This document shows, one piece after another, positions 44,048-51,370 of a stretch of DNA of 51,370 nucleotides. Numbering within the stretch: the first letter of the stretch is position 1; each line of letters starts with the position of its first letter. The stretch is from Planctomycetota bacterium (GTDB lineage: Bacteria > Planctomycetota > Planctomycetia > Pirellulales > UBA7805): contig QQVP01000077.1 of assembly GCA_003389215.1 (NCBI GenBank), positions 1 to 51,370 on the forward strand. Direction: 5' to 3'. The notes beneath the pieces are model-generated. The model was given only the letters and a program-made list of their open reading frames with translations, did not search any database and had not been told where the DNA came from. A program made the translations under genes and the position numbers.

Positions 44048-45256
44048 ATGAAGAACGCCCTCAGATTAGCCATCGTCGATCCCAACGACTCGGCCCGCGA
44101 GTCGCTCAAGGCGTTGCTCTTGGGCATGGAAAGTGTGTGGCTCGAAGCGGAGTGCTCGCAGTACGATTTCTTCGCCGACGTCGTCGAGCAGACCACGCCC
44201 GATGTCGGCGTCATCGGGATGGACTCCGATCCCGAACGTGCCCTGCGGTTGATTCAAGAACTGCAGCAGACGCACCGCAACTGCCAGATTCTGGTCGTCA
44301 GCGGCTCCACCGACGGGCAGTTGATCTTGCAGGCCATGCGGGCCGGCGCCAAGGAGTTCCTGGCCCTGCCGCTTGCGCCCGAAGATGTCGTGCAGGCCCT
44401 GGAGCGGATCGGCCAGACCGGCCAAAGCGACGGGCACCGCAAGAACATGGGCAGCAAGGTGATCGCCGTGGCCGGGGCGACCGGCGGCGTCGGCACCACG
44501 AGCCTGGCCGTCAATCTGGGCTGTTGTCTGGCGGCGGTCGAGAATCACTCGGTGGTCTTGGTCGACCTCGACCTCTGCCTCGGCGATGCAGACGTCTGCT
44601 TGGACGCGATTCCCGATTACACGCTGGTCGACGTGGCACAGAATGCCGGCCGTATGGACTTCACGCTGCTCAAGCGTTCGCTCACCAAGCACGCCTCGGG
44701 GTTGTACCTGTTGCCCCGACCGGTTCAGCTGGACGACGTCAGCGAGATCTCGCCCGACGACATGGGCAAGATCCTGGGCCTGTTGAAGGCGACCTTTTCG
44801 CACGTGATCCTCGACCTCTCGAAGTCGTTCGGGCCGATCGACCGCGTCGCGCTCGCCGCGGCGGACCACGTGTTGTTGGTCACGCAGCTCGATCTCCCGT
44901 GCTTGCGAAACGTGGTGCGGTTGATGATGTCGTTCAACGAGATGGAGAGCCTGGCGTCGAAGATCAAGATCGTCGTCAACCGCTTCGGCATGGACGATCA
45001 CCAGATCGGTCTTAAGAAAGCCCAAGAGACCATCGGGCGCGATATCTTCTGGCAACTGCCGAACGACTATCGCGTGATGGTCGACGTCCGCAACAACGGC
45101 ATCCCGCTCATCGAGCAGGCACCGCGAGCCGCCATCACCCAGTCGATTCGCAAGCTGGCCACGACGCTCACCGGCGGCGAGGCGGAGGAGCCCGTCGAAG
45201 CTAGCTCGGGCATCGGCCGTTGGCTCAACCTGCTCTCGGGCAAGCAGCAGATCTAG
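44048..45256 (+). CDS. cpaE: CpaE/TadZ-type atypical ATPase with degenerate receiver
   Basis: 402 residues. The N-terminal receiver-like domain (about 5-122) has VIGMD at the phospho-acceptor strand, with Gly at the expected Asp position, and FLALPLAP where the conserved Lys should be, so phosphorylation looks impossible. A MinD-like domain follows; its Walker A (GATGGVGTTSLAVNLG, 143-158) lacks both conserved Lys residues of KGGxxKT. This is usual for the CpaE/TadZ family, which localises the pilus machinery. It precedes a 460-nt gap before cpaF. Confidence 0.92.
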   Translation: MKNALRLAIVDPNDSARESLKALLLGMESVWLEAECSQYDFFADVVEQTTPDVGVIGMDSDPERALRLIQELQQTHRNCQILVVSGSTDGQLILQAMRAGAKEFLALPLAPEDVVQALERIGQTGQSDGHRKNMGSKVIAVAGATGGVGTTSLAVNLGCCLAAVENHSVVLVDLDLCLGDADVCLDAIPDYTLVDVAQNAGRMDFTLLKRSLTKHASGLYLLPRPVQLDDVSEISPDDMGKILGLLKATFSHVILDLSKSFGPIDRVALAAADHVLLVTQLDLPCLRNVVRLMMSFNEMESLASKIKIVVNRFGMDDHQIGLKKAQETIGRDIFWQLPNDYRVMVDVRNNGIPLIEQAPRAAITQSIRKLATTLTGGEAEEPVEASSGIGRWLNLLSGKQQI

Positions 45257-45718
45257 CGCCTCTCTTTTCTCCCGGCAGCGTCGCGGCTGCTTTGGAACAG
45301 GCGCACCCCGACGCGCGCCGGCCGCCGCGTCCTGGTCGGCTGCTTCGGGTGTGCCGGTCCCAGCACGCGGCCTCCCAGCACCCGTCCCGCGATCTCTCCA
45401 CCGCGACGCTGATACGACGCGTGTCGCCGTCACGATCTGCCACGAGGATCTGCCTCGGCCGCCATGGACGGAAGTCTTTCCTCGGTCGTGAGCGTCACGG
45501 GCGGTATCTTCGTCAGGACTGTTGCGACCGACCGTGGACGCCGTGACCGTTGTTTTTTTGCAGCCCCGCGGCGTTTTCGGTGAGCTATGTTTCCAGCGGA
45601 AGCCCTTACCCCCCCTCGTCTTTGCGCCGTTTCGTCCTCGTTCGCAATGGCGGACGACCCGAGGGCGGTAGCTGGAAACCAAGCGAGACCCCCATCGGCC
45701 TGACAGGCAACCATCACG
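45257..45718. other. Intergenic gap between cpaE and cpaF
   Basis: About 460 nt splitting the Tad locus. A small inverted repeat (GCAGC/GCTGC, 45275-45290) follows cpaE and a T-run is present near 45550, neither a convincing terminator. No gene is supported, so a promoter for cpaF may lie here, though no good hexamer pair was found. Confidence 0.45.
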
Positions 45719-47038
45719 ATGAAGCACACCGCCACCGCCACGCTGCCCGATGATACGGGGCACGCCGAATTCGAAGCCATCAAGCGTCGCCTTCACAGTA
45801 AGCTCGTCGACAAGCTCGACTTGAGCCGCGTTGGTGAACTGGAAGGGGAGACGCTGCGTCGCGAGATCCGGTTGGTCGTAGAACATCTCTGCGACAACGA
45901 AGATGTGCCGCTGAATCGCAGCGAGCGCGACCGCCTGATCGAAGAGGTACTCGACGAAACGTTCGGTCTCGGTCCGTTGGAGATGCTGCTGAAAGACGCA
46001 TCGATCAGCGACATCCTGATCAACGGACCAAGGAACGTCTACGTCGAGCGGGGCGGTCGCATGGAGAAGACCACCTGCACCTTTCGCGACAACGATCACC
46101 TGCTGCAGATCATCGACCGCATCGTCTCCAAAGTCGGTCGCCGCGTCGACGAGGTCTGCCCCATGGTCGACGCCCGTCTGCCTGACGGGTCTCGTGTGAA
46201 TGCGATCATTCCGCCGTTGGCGCTCGACGGGGCCAGCGTCTCGATTCGTCGTTTCGGCAGCAATCCGCTCAAGCTGGAAGACCTGCTGAACTTCAAGGCC
46301 TTCACGCCGGAAATGGTGATGTTGCTGGAAGGGGCGATCAAGGCCCGGTTGAACGTGATCATCGCCGGCGGTACCGGTTCCGGTAAGACGACGCTGCTCA
46401 ATACGCTGTCGAGCTTCATCTCCAATGAAGATCGTATCGTGACGATCGAAGACGCCGCGGAACTGCAGCTGCAGCAGGATCACGTCGTCCGCCTGGAAAC
46501 CCGCCCGCCGAACATCGAAGGCAAGGGCGCCATCACCGCCACCGACCTCGTGAAGAATGCTCTGCGTATGCGTCCGGAACGGATCATCATCGGTGAGTGC
46601 CGTGGTCCGGAAACGCTCGACATGCTGCAGGCTATGAACACCGGTCACGAAGGCTCGCTGACCACGCTGCACGCCAATACGCCCCGCGACGCGGTCGCGC
46701 GGATGGAAACGATGATCATGATGGCCGGCTTCGAAATGCCGCTCAAGGCGATGCGGACGCAGATCGCCAGCGCCGTCGACCTGCTCGTTCAGGCAAATCG
46801 CTTGCAGGGCGGCGTGCGGCGCATCACCCACATCAGCGAAGTGGTCGGCATGGAACAAGACACGGTCGTGATGCAGGACATTTATCGCTACCACCAGATG
46901 GGCATCGACGAAACCGGCAAGGCCCGCGGTCAGTTCCGGGCCACCGGAATTCGCCCCGGCTTCATGGAGCGACTCGAGCAATCGGGCGTGCGGCTTCCCA
47001 GCAGCGCGTTCCGCGAGCGAGTCATGCTGGAGGACTAG
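45719..47038 (+). CDS. cpaF: Pilus motor ATPase CpaF/TadA
   Basis: 439 residues of the secretion ATPase family. Walker [10 protein letters not shown] (217-225), Asp box [11 protein letters not shown], Walker [12 protein letters not shown] and His box [14 protein letters not shown] are all intact. The N-terminal domain (about 15-180) contains [17 protein letters not shown]. It would assemble as a hexamer at the inner membrane and power pilus assembly with TadB/TadC. Only 3 nt separate it from tadB, and no ribosome-binding site is obvious before its own ATG. Confidence 0.95.
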   Translation: MKHTATATLPDDTGHAEFEAIKRRLHSKLVDKLDLSRVGELEGETLRREIRLVVEHLCDNEDVPLNRSERDRLIEEVLDETFGLGPLEMLLKDASISDILINGPRNVYVERGGRMEKTTCTFRDNDHLLQIIDRIVSKVGRRVDEVCPMVDARLPDGSRVNAIIPPLALDGASVSIRRFGSNPLKLEDLLNFKAFTPEMVMLLEGAIKARLNVIIAGGTGSGKTTLLNTLSSFISNEDRIVTIEDAAELQLQQDHVVRLETRPPNIEGKGAITATDLVKNALRMRPERIIIGECRGPETLDMLQAMNTGHEGSLTTLHANTPRDAVARMETMIMMAGFEMPLKAMRTQIASAVDLLVQANRLQGGVRRITHISEVVGMEQDTVVMQDIYRYHQMGIDETGKARGQFRATGIRPGFMERLEQSGVRLPSSAFRERVMLED

Positions 47039-47041
47039 GAC

Positions 47042-48010
47042 TTGGGCACGACATTCATCATCATCGCGGTCTTCGTAGGCGTCAGCGCCCTGGTCGGTGG
47101 CGTGGCTGTGATGTTGCGCGGTCGCGGTGAGGAGAAGCTGGAAGGCCGACTCTCCGAATTGACGACCGGCCGCACCTCGCGACTCCTGCAGGAAGGCGCC
47201 ATCAAGGACGCCAGCTTGATGGAGGCCTTCGACACGGGCCACAACTTCTTCGAAGACCTGGTCACCAAGATCGGACGCCTGGGGCTGCTCTTCGAACAAG
47301 CCGATACGTCGCTCACGGCGACGCGGTTCTTCGCCATCTCCGGCATGGTCGCGGCCGCCGCCGCGGTGACGCCGCTGGCCGCCGGACTGCATCCCGGGCT
47401 GGCTCCGGTATTCGCCGTGCTGGGCGGGGTACTGCCGCTGTTCTGGCTGATGTTCCGTCGCGGTCGCCGGATGAAGAAGTTCGCCGCGCAGCTGCCCGAC
47501 GCCCTGGAACTGATCGCCCGCGCCCTGCGTGCCGGCCACAGCCTCGGCTCCGGTTTTCAACTGGTCGCCGACGAGATGAGCGAGCCGATCTCCAAGGAGT
47601 TTCAGCGGGCCTTCGACGAACAAAACCTCGGCGTCTCGCTCGACGAGTCGCTCGATTCGATGACCGATCGCATGCCCAACCTCGACCTCAAGTTCTTCTG
47701 CACGGCGGTGGCCTTGCAGCGACAGACGGGCGGCGATCTGGCGGAAATTCTCGACAAAATCGGCCACCTGATCCGCGAACGCTTCCGCATCTGGGGACAG
47801 GTGCAAGCGCTCACCGGCGAAGGTCGCCTTTCCGGAATCGTGCTGCTGGCCTTGCCGCCGGCGCTGTTCGTGGCCGTTTGGAAACTGAATCCCGACTACG
47901 TGAGTGTGCTGTTCACCGACCCCATGGGCAAGCAGATGCTCATCGGCGGCATCGTGATGCAGGTGCTCGGGGCCCTGGTGATTCGCAAGATCGTCAACAT
48001 CAAGGTGTAG
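47042..48010 (+). CDS. tadB: Tad inner-membrane platform protein TadB
   Basis: 322 residues from a TTG at 47042 with GGAGG 8 nt upstream. It starts with a membrane span, has two more near 95-135, and then the T2SSF domain (about 150-290; FAAQLPDALELIARALRAGHSLGSGFQLVADEM and TAVALQRQTGGDLAEILDKI). It ends in a further membrane pair. Together with TadC it forms the platform turned by CpaF. Four nt separate it from tadC. Confidence 0.93.
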   Translation: MGTTFIIIAVFVGVSALVGGVAVMLRGRGEEKLEGRLSELTTGRTSRLLQEGAIKDASLMEAFDTGHNFFEDLVTKIGRLGLLFEQADTSLTATRFFAISGMVAAAAAVTPLAAGLHPGLAPVFAVLGGVLPLFWLMFRRGRRMKKFAAQLPDALELIARALRAGHSLGSGFQLVADEMSEPISKEFQRAFDEQNLGVSLDESLDSMTDRMPNLDLKFFCTAVALQRQTGGDLAEILDKIGHLIRERFRIWGQVQALTGEGRLSGIVLLALPPALFVAVWKLNPDYVSVLFTDPMGKQMLIGGIVMQVLGALVIRKIVNIKV

Positions 48011-48014
48011 CCCC

Positions 48015-48989
48015 ATGCTGGCCACGACGATAATCAATTTCGAATCGATCCTGCCGTTCGCGATCTTCGGCCTGTTTGCCGTGGCTTCGTGGTGGCTGCT
48101 CGAGATCCTCGCTTCGGGACGGCCCAAGGCCGAGCAACGACTCGAGGGAATCCGCAATCCGTCGAAGCGCGGCAAGCTCTTCGACGACGGCGGTTCGCGC
48201 GACGCCGGCGCGATGACCAAGCTCATCGAAAAGGCCACGCCCGCCCTCTCGAAGCCGCTGCAGCCGCAGGACGAAGCCTCGCAAAGCAAGCTCAAGCAAC
48301 GGCTCTCCTGCGCGGGCTTCCGCTCGGAGTCGGCCCCGTCGATCTTCCTCGGCATGAAGTTCCTCGGGCTGATCGTCGGCCTGGCGCTGTTCGGGGCACC
48401 GATGCTGCTGATTTCCGGATTCTCGCAAGACACGCTGATCAAGACGGTGCTGGGGGCCGCGGGCCTGTTCTTCCTGCCGGACGCGATCATCTGGTTCATC
48501 ACCAAGCAGCGTAAAGACGCCATCTTCTTCGGCTTGCCCGACGCGCTCGATCTGATGGTCGTCTGCGTCGAGGCCGGCCTGGGTCTCGACCAGGCCATGC
48601 GGAAGGTCGCCGAGGAAATGAAGAAGACGTTCCGCGTCATCTCGGACGAATTCGGACTCTGCAACTTCCAACTGCAGATGGGCCGCGCCCGCAGCGAAGT
48701 CCTCAAGGACTTGGGCGACCGGACCGGCGTGGAAGACCTCCGCAGTCTGGCCGCGATCTTGATTCAGGCCGACAAGTTCGGTTCCAGCATCGCCCAGGCG
48801 CTTCGCGTGCAGAGCGATTCGATGCGAACGCGTCGTCGCCAGCTGGCCGAAGAAAAGGCCGCCAAGACGGCGGTGAAACTGATCTTCCCGCTGGTGATCT
48901 TCATCTTCCCGGGCATCTTCGTGATTCTCGTCGGCCCGGCCGCAATCACGATGGTCCGCGAGATGTTCCCCGCCATGCAGGGTGGCTAG
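48015..48989 (+). CDS. tadC: Tad inner-membrane platform protein TadC
   Basis: 324 residues, same T2SSF superfamily as TadB. Membrane segments are near 12-30, 105-145 and 290-315; the conserved helical domain includes GLPDALDLMVVCVEAGLGLDQAMRKVAEEM and LRSLAAILIQADKFGSSIAQALR. A Ser/Lys-rich cytoplasmic stretch lies at 45-85. It is expected to partner TadB. A weak site AAGGTG within the end of tadB serves as its ribosome-binding site. Confidence 0.93.
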   Translation: MLATTIINFESILPFAIFGLFAVASWWLLEILASGRPKAEQRLEGIRNPSKRGKLFDDGGSRDAGAMTKLIEKATPALSKPLQPQDEASQSKLKQRLSCAGFRSESAPSIFLGMKFLGLIVGLALFGAPMLLISGFSQDTLIKTVLGAAGLFFLPDAIIWFITKQRKDAIFFGLPDALDLMVVCVEAGLGLDQAMRKVAEEMKKTFRVISDEFGLCNFQLQMGRARSEVLKDLGDRTGVEDLRSLAAILIQADKFGSSIAQALRVQSDSMRTRRRQLAEEKAAKTAVKLIFPLVIFIFPGIFVILVGPAAITMVREMFPAMQGG

Positions 48990-49032
48990 TCACCGGGCCC
49001 GGTCATCCGACCGAATCGGTGAGTCACTCCAG

Positions 49033-49054
49033 GGCGAGTTTCCGCCGTTTTTTT
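49033..49054 (+). terminator. Weak terminator after tadC
   Basis: A 4-bp stem (GGCG/CGCC) with a 6-nt loop is followed by GTTTTTTT. The stem is short, so efficiency is doubtful. A longer imperfect hairpin (TCACCG/CGGTGA with an inner stem CGGTC/GACCG) lies just upstream. Confidence 0.4.
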
Positions 49055-49234
49055 GTCGATTCCGGGGGCAAATCGCGCGATCGGAGCGTAGTTCCCCGAC
49101 TTGCTCGGCCGATACCAGTTATGGCTGCGCACGCTTTGCGCGTGCGGTGATAGCTTGAGCATTCCGAGGAATCGGTAAACTCGACCCGCGCGGTTTTGTC
49201 GATTCGCGAACTCATGTTGGGGGGGATTCGGCCC

Positions 49235-49780
49235 ATGCGGTTGTTCTGCACGTTAACGTTCACGATTGTCTGTTTGACCACCTCGGTGGCCAGTGCCAAG
49301 CACCCTGTCGCTGGCTGGTTTCACCACTTCGATTCGCACTACGCCCGCAACAAGGCCTGGCCGGAGCCCTACGTCTATCAAGACCGGGCGGCCGCCGTGG
49401 CTCCCCTGGGCGTGATGGTCAACAACGGCTGGCGTCACCAAAACCTCATTGGCCCGCACAACTTCAAGCCCGACACCACGGAATTGAACGAGTCGGGTCT
49501 GCTGAAGGTCCGCTGGATCGTGACCCAGGCACCGGTGCAGCGGCGCACCGTGTTCGTCGAACGGGGCATGACGCACGACGAGACCGCCGCCCGCATGCGG
49601 GACGTGCAAGCGGCCGCCGACCGCTTCCTGGTCGGCCCGGAAGTCGCCGACGTCCGCGAAACCCACATCACCGAATACGGTTGGTCGGGCGACTACGCCG
49701 ACTTGATCAGCACGAAGTTCCGGGCCTCGACGGGCGATCCACGGTTGCCGGCGGAGTCGGGCTCGTTCGATGTCGACTAG
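49235..49780 (+). CDS. Secreted protein of unknown function in the Tad cluster
   Basis: 181 residues from the ATG at 49235, chosen because it begins directly with a signal peptide (FTIVCLTTSVASAKH, cleavage after SA) and has a G-run upstream. Upstream ATGs at 49196 and 49214 add no recognisable signal. The mature part has no Cys after the signal, no transmembrane span and no repeat; notable segments are PVAGWFHHFDSHYARN and SSGLLKV-like beta stretches (KVRWIVTQAPVQRRTVFVERG). I recognise no family. Placement between tadC and the TadD-like lipoprotein suggests a pilus- or periplasm-related role, not proven. Its stop codon lies inside an inverted repeat. Confidence 0.6.
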   Translation: MRLFCTLTFTIVCLTTSVASAKHPVAGWFHHFDSHYARNKAWPEPYVYQDRAAAVAPLGVMVNNGWRHQNLIGPHNFKPDTTELNESGLLKVRWIVTQAPVQRRTVFVERGMTHDETAARMRDVQAAADRFLVGPEVADVRETHITEYGWSGDYADLISTKFRASTGDPRLPAESGSFDVD

Positions 49781-49861
49781 AGCGTGTCCTAAGATAGGTG
49801 TCGCATCATTGGCGCAGCCGCAGCTAGCCAAGACGCGAGAGATAAACGCGACGCGCTCTAG
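49777..49861. repeat. 85-bp imperfect inverted-repeat element
   Basis: The arms CTAGAGCGTGTC (49777-49788) and GACGCGCTCTAG (49850-49861) pair with one mismatch. Inside is a second stem TTGGC/GCCAA (49809-49813 and 49827-49831). The left arm contains the stop codon of the secreted-protein gene. It could be a small mobile element (MITE-like) or a structured transcript end; no terminator T-run follows. Confidence 0.6.
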
Positions 49862-50118
49862 CATCACATGCGCCGCCCGGTCGGCGGCGGGTGTCATAGC
49901 TTGACCGGGTCATCCAGTTTGCCAGGCGAGTGCTAGCGGCGACGCGATGTCGCGCGGTTCCGCTGTAGCGCGTGACCCCTGCTAGTCGAAAGAAGATAAG
50001 GGGTTCCGACGACCGGGGCAGGTCGACGAACGCCTGGGGGGTGCAACGAGTGCGCCCCGAGGAAGTCGGCTCGACGAAGAGCCGAACACGATCCACGACG
50101 ACGCACGGAGGCGCACGG
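49862..50118. other. Intergenic region before the TadD-like gene
   Basis: About 260 nt with no gene supported (the full gene-free gap from 49781 is about 340 nt, the rest being the inverted repeat). It ends in the good ribosome-binding site GGAGG at 50107-50111. No clear promoter was found. Confidence 0.45.
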
Positions 50119-51099
50119 GTGCAAAGGTTCTGGCCGATCGCCGTACTTTGCGCGAGTATCTCGCTGCAGACAGGCTGCGCGCCGACGGTCGCGCAAAAAG
50201 GCAGCAACAACGGGTTTGCCTTCGGCCAGTGGAAGATGCCGAAGATGCCCTGGTCGAAGGACAAGCATCCTCTCGTCAAGGACCCGGCGGAACTCATCTC
50301 GCGGCATCAGCTGGGCCACAAGCCGGAACCCTCGGCTTACGAGAAGTTCAGTACGGCCGTGAAGGATTCGACGTTGGTCAAAGGCGTCGACTCGGCCTGG
50401 CACAAGACCACCGCCAAGTTCGCCTCCTTGACGAACCCGAAGGACAAGCTGGCCCCGCCCGACGATCCGATCGCGCTCGACGGCAAACAGCCCGAGCCCT
50501 CGGTGAAGATGCACAACTCGATGGCTCGGCTGCTCGAGTCTTCGGGGCAGAACGCCAAGGCCGAACAACAGTATCGCATGGCTTTGGAGATCGAAGCCAC
50601 CAACGCTGAAGCCCTGCTGGGACTCGGTCACCTGCTCGATCGCCAGCGCCGATTTCCGGAAGCGACTGAACTCTACCAGCGGGCCTGTCAGCACCATCCG
50701 CAGGAGGCCGCTTGCTTCAACGATCTGGGGCTCTGCCTGGCACGTCAGCAACGGCTGGACGAGTCGGTGAGCACTCTGAACCAGGCCGTTCAGTTGCAGC
50801 CCCAACGCAAACTCTACCGCAACAACCTGGCCGCCATCCTCATCGAGATGCAGCGCAACGAAGAGGCCTTCGGTCACCTGGCGGCCGTCCACGGTCCGGC
50901 CGTGGCGCACTTCAACCTCGCGCACTTGCTGCATCAGAAGGGCAATCAGCCGGGCGCGATCTTCCACTTTCAGCAAGCCGCCCAAGCGGATCCCAATCTG
51001 GTTGCCGCCCGCCGTTGGGTTGAGCATCTGGCGGCCCATCAGCCGGTGTTGCCGCCCTCGCATGCGGCCCGCCTGCCCGGCGGTAATCCTCTGCGCTAA
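50119..51099 (+). CDS. TPR lipoprotein, TadD-like
   Basis: 326 residues from a GTG at 50119, with GGAGG 7 nt upstream; a longer ATG frame gives an Arg/Thr-rich extension. A lipoprotein signal (FWPIAVLCASISLQTGC) has Cys after Thr-Gly; the lipobox is not perfect. At least three TPR-like repeats follow (about 140-270; NAKAEQQYRMALEIEATNAEALLGLG, PEATELYQRACQHHPQEA). A TPR lipoprotein after tadC is the position and type of TadD, a secretin pilotin-like factor in Tad systems; identity is inferred from context. Confidence 0.72.
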   Translation: MQRFWPIAVLCASISLQTGCAPTVAQKGSNNGFAFGQWKMPKMPWSKDKHPLVKDPAELISRHQLGHKPEPSAYEKFSTAVKDSTLVKGVDSAWHKTTAKFASLTNPKDKLAPPDDPIALDGKQPEPSVKMHNSMARLLESSGQNAKAEQQYRMALEIEATNAEALLGLGHLLDRQRRFPEATELYQRACQHHPQEAACFNDLGLCLARQQRLDESVSTLNQAVQLQPQRKLYRNNLAAILIEMQRNEEAFGHLAAVHGPAVAHFNLAHLLHQKGNQPGAIFHFQQAAQADPNLVAARRWVEHLAAHQPVLPPSHAARLPGGNPLR

Positions 51100-51260
51100 C
51101 GACGCGGTGCTGCGGAATTGGTCCACCGGGACCGGCGGCGTTCGCCGGACGTCTGTCGCGGCCATCTGCCCGTCGCATTCCACGGCGTTTGCCCGAAGCT
51201 GTCGTTCGCCGATCCACCGGCAAACCCTGGCGAATGCTATTCCGCCTCCGCGGCACGACG

Positions 51261-51266
51261 TATAAT
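51261..51266 (+). promoter_or_regulatory. Candidate -10 box of tRNA-Ser
   Basis: A perfect TATAAT ends 14 nt before the tRNA-Ser gene. No clear -35 was found at 16-18 nt. Confidence 0.5.
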
Positions 51267-51280
51267 CCCGCTGTTCTCCC

Positions 51281-51367
51281 GGATGGGTGGCCGAGTGGTT
51301 GAAGGCGCTGGTCTTGAAAACCAGTTTACGGGAAACCGTAACGAGGGTTCGAATCCCTCCCCATCCG
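51281..51367 (+). tRNA. tRNA-Ser(TGA)
   Basis: 87 nt. Acceptor GGATGGG/CCCATCC is perfect, the anticodon stem CTGGT/ACCAG closes the loop CTTGAAA with anticodon TGA, a long variable arm (TTACGG-GAAA-CCGTAA) marks a class II tRNA, T arm contains GGTTCGAATCC. Discriminator is G; CCA is not encoded. Confidence 0.96.
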
Positions 51368-51370
51368 TTT

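Noticed and set aside
44066..48706. A 1546-residue open frame on the minus strand across cpaE-tadC
   Set aside because: It is antisense to four clear Tad genes, its translation is His/Arg/Asp-rich and repetitive, and it is explained by GC-biased codon use of the plus-strand genes.

Overview
The window is GC-rich, gene-dense bacterial DNA that reads as a planctomycete, probably Pirellulales-like. Several traits point that way: secreted dockerin-type proteins with PEP-CTERM sorting tails, an HTTM-domain membrane protein, a multiheme cytochrome joined to HEAT/TPR-like repeats, a DUF362/YfhO-type membrane operon and a Flp/Tad pilus locus of the planctomycete kind. The assignment rests on protein families only. 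No rRNA is present, and the two tRNAs are not diagnostic.

Positions 1-7740 hold a tandem family of secreted PEP-CTERM proteins: one 3' fragment at the window edge and three full copies, with an HTTM membrane protein between the first two full copies. The copies have diverged 5' halves, but their 3' halves (dockerin-like module to sorting tail) are nearly identical. Three of the four are followed by the same terminator, and each full copy has a similar promoter (TTGAC-type -35, 16-nt spacer, TA(C/G)ACT -10). This looks like a cassette array undergoing gene conversion or recent duplication.

Positions 7750-14920 carry YceH, a zinc alcohol dehydrogenase, a 72-residue putative winged-helix protein, an integral membrane protein, an octaheme c-type cytochrome with a repeat-rich C-terminus, and a WD40-like secreted protein. 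Positions 14948-20800 (minus strand) are a probable operon reading metallophosphoesterase, yidC, mnmE, rbsK. Its YidC carries a PDZ domain in its periplasmic region. TsaB is divergent from this operon.

Positions 21650-31180 contain a macro-domain protein, a beta-helix-like secreted protein, a flippase-like membrane protein, tRNA-Ala(GGC), an OprP-like porin, an FkbM methyltransferase, a nucleoside-symporter-like MFS protein with a large coiled-coil insertion, and a membrane protein. Positions 31112-36762 (minus strand) are a tightly packed operon: terpene-cyclase-like repeat protein, Tat-exported DUF362 protein, YfhO-like membrane protein and a GT2 glycosyltransferase. A GT39-like membrane protein is divergent from it.

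Positions 38800-51100 are a Flp/Tad pilus locus in the order flp, an unannotated-length 36-residue membrane ORF, cpaA/tadV, tadE, cpaB, cpaC, cpaE, cpaF/tadA, tadB, tadC, an unknown secreted protein and a TadD-like TPR lipoprotein. Together they would supply the pilin, its peptidase, the secretin, a localisation factor, the motor ATPase and the inner-membrane platform. tRNA-Ser(TGA) closes the window.

The observations I rate highest are the concertedly evolving PEP-CTERM array with conserved promoters, the YidC-PDZ fusion, the small membrane ORF inside the Tad locus, the His/Gly/Cys-rich tail on the secretin, the inserted coiled coil in the nucleoside symporter, and an 85-bp inverted-repeat element whose left arm contains a stop codon.
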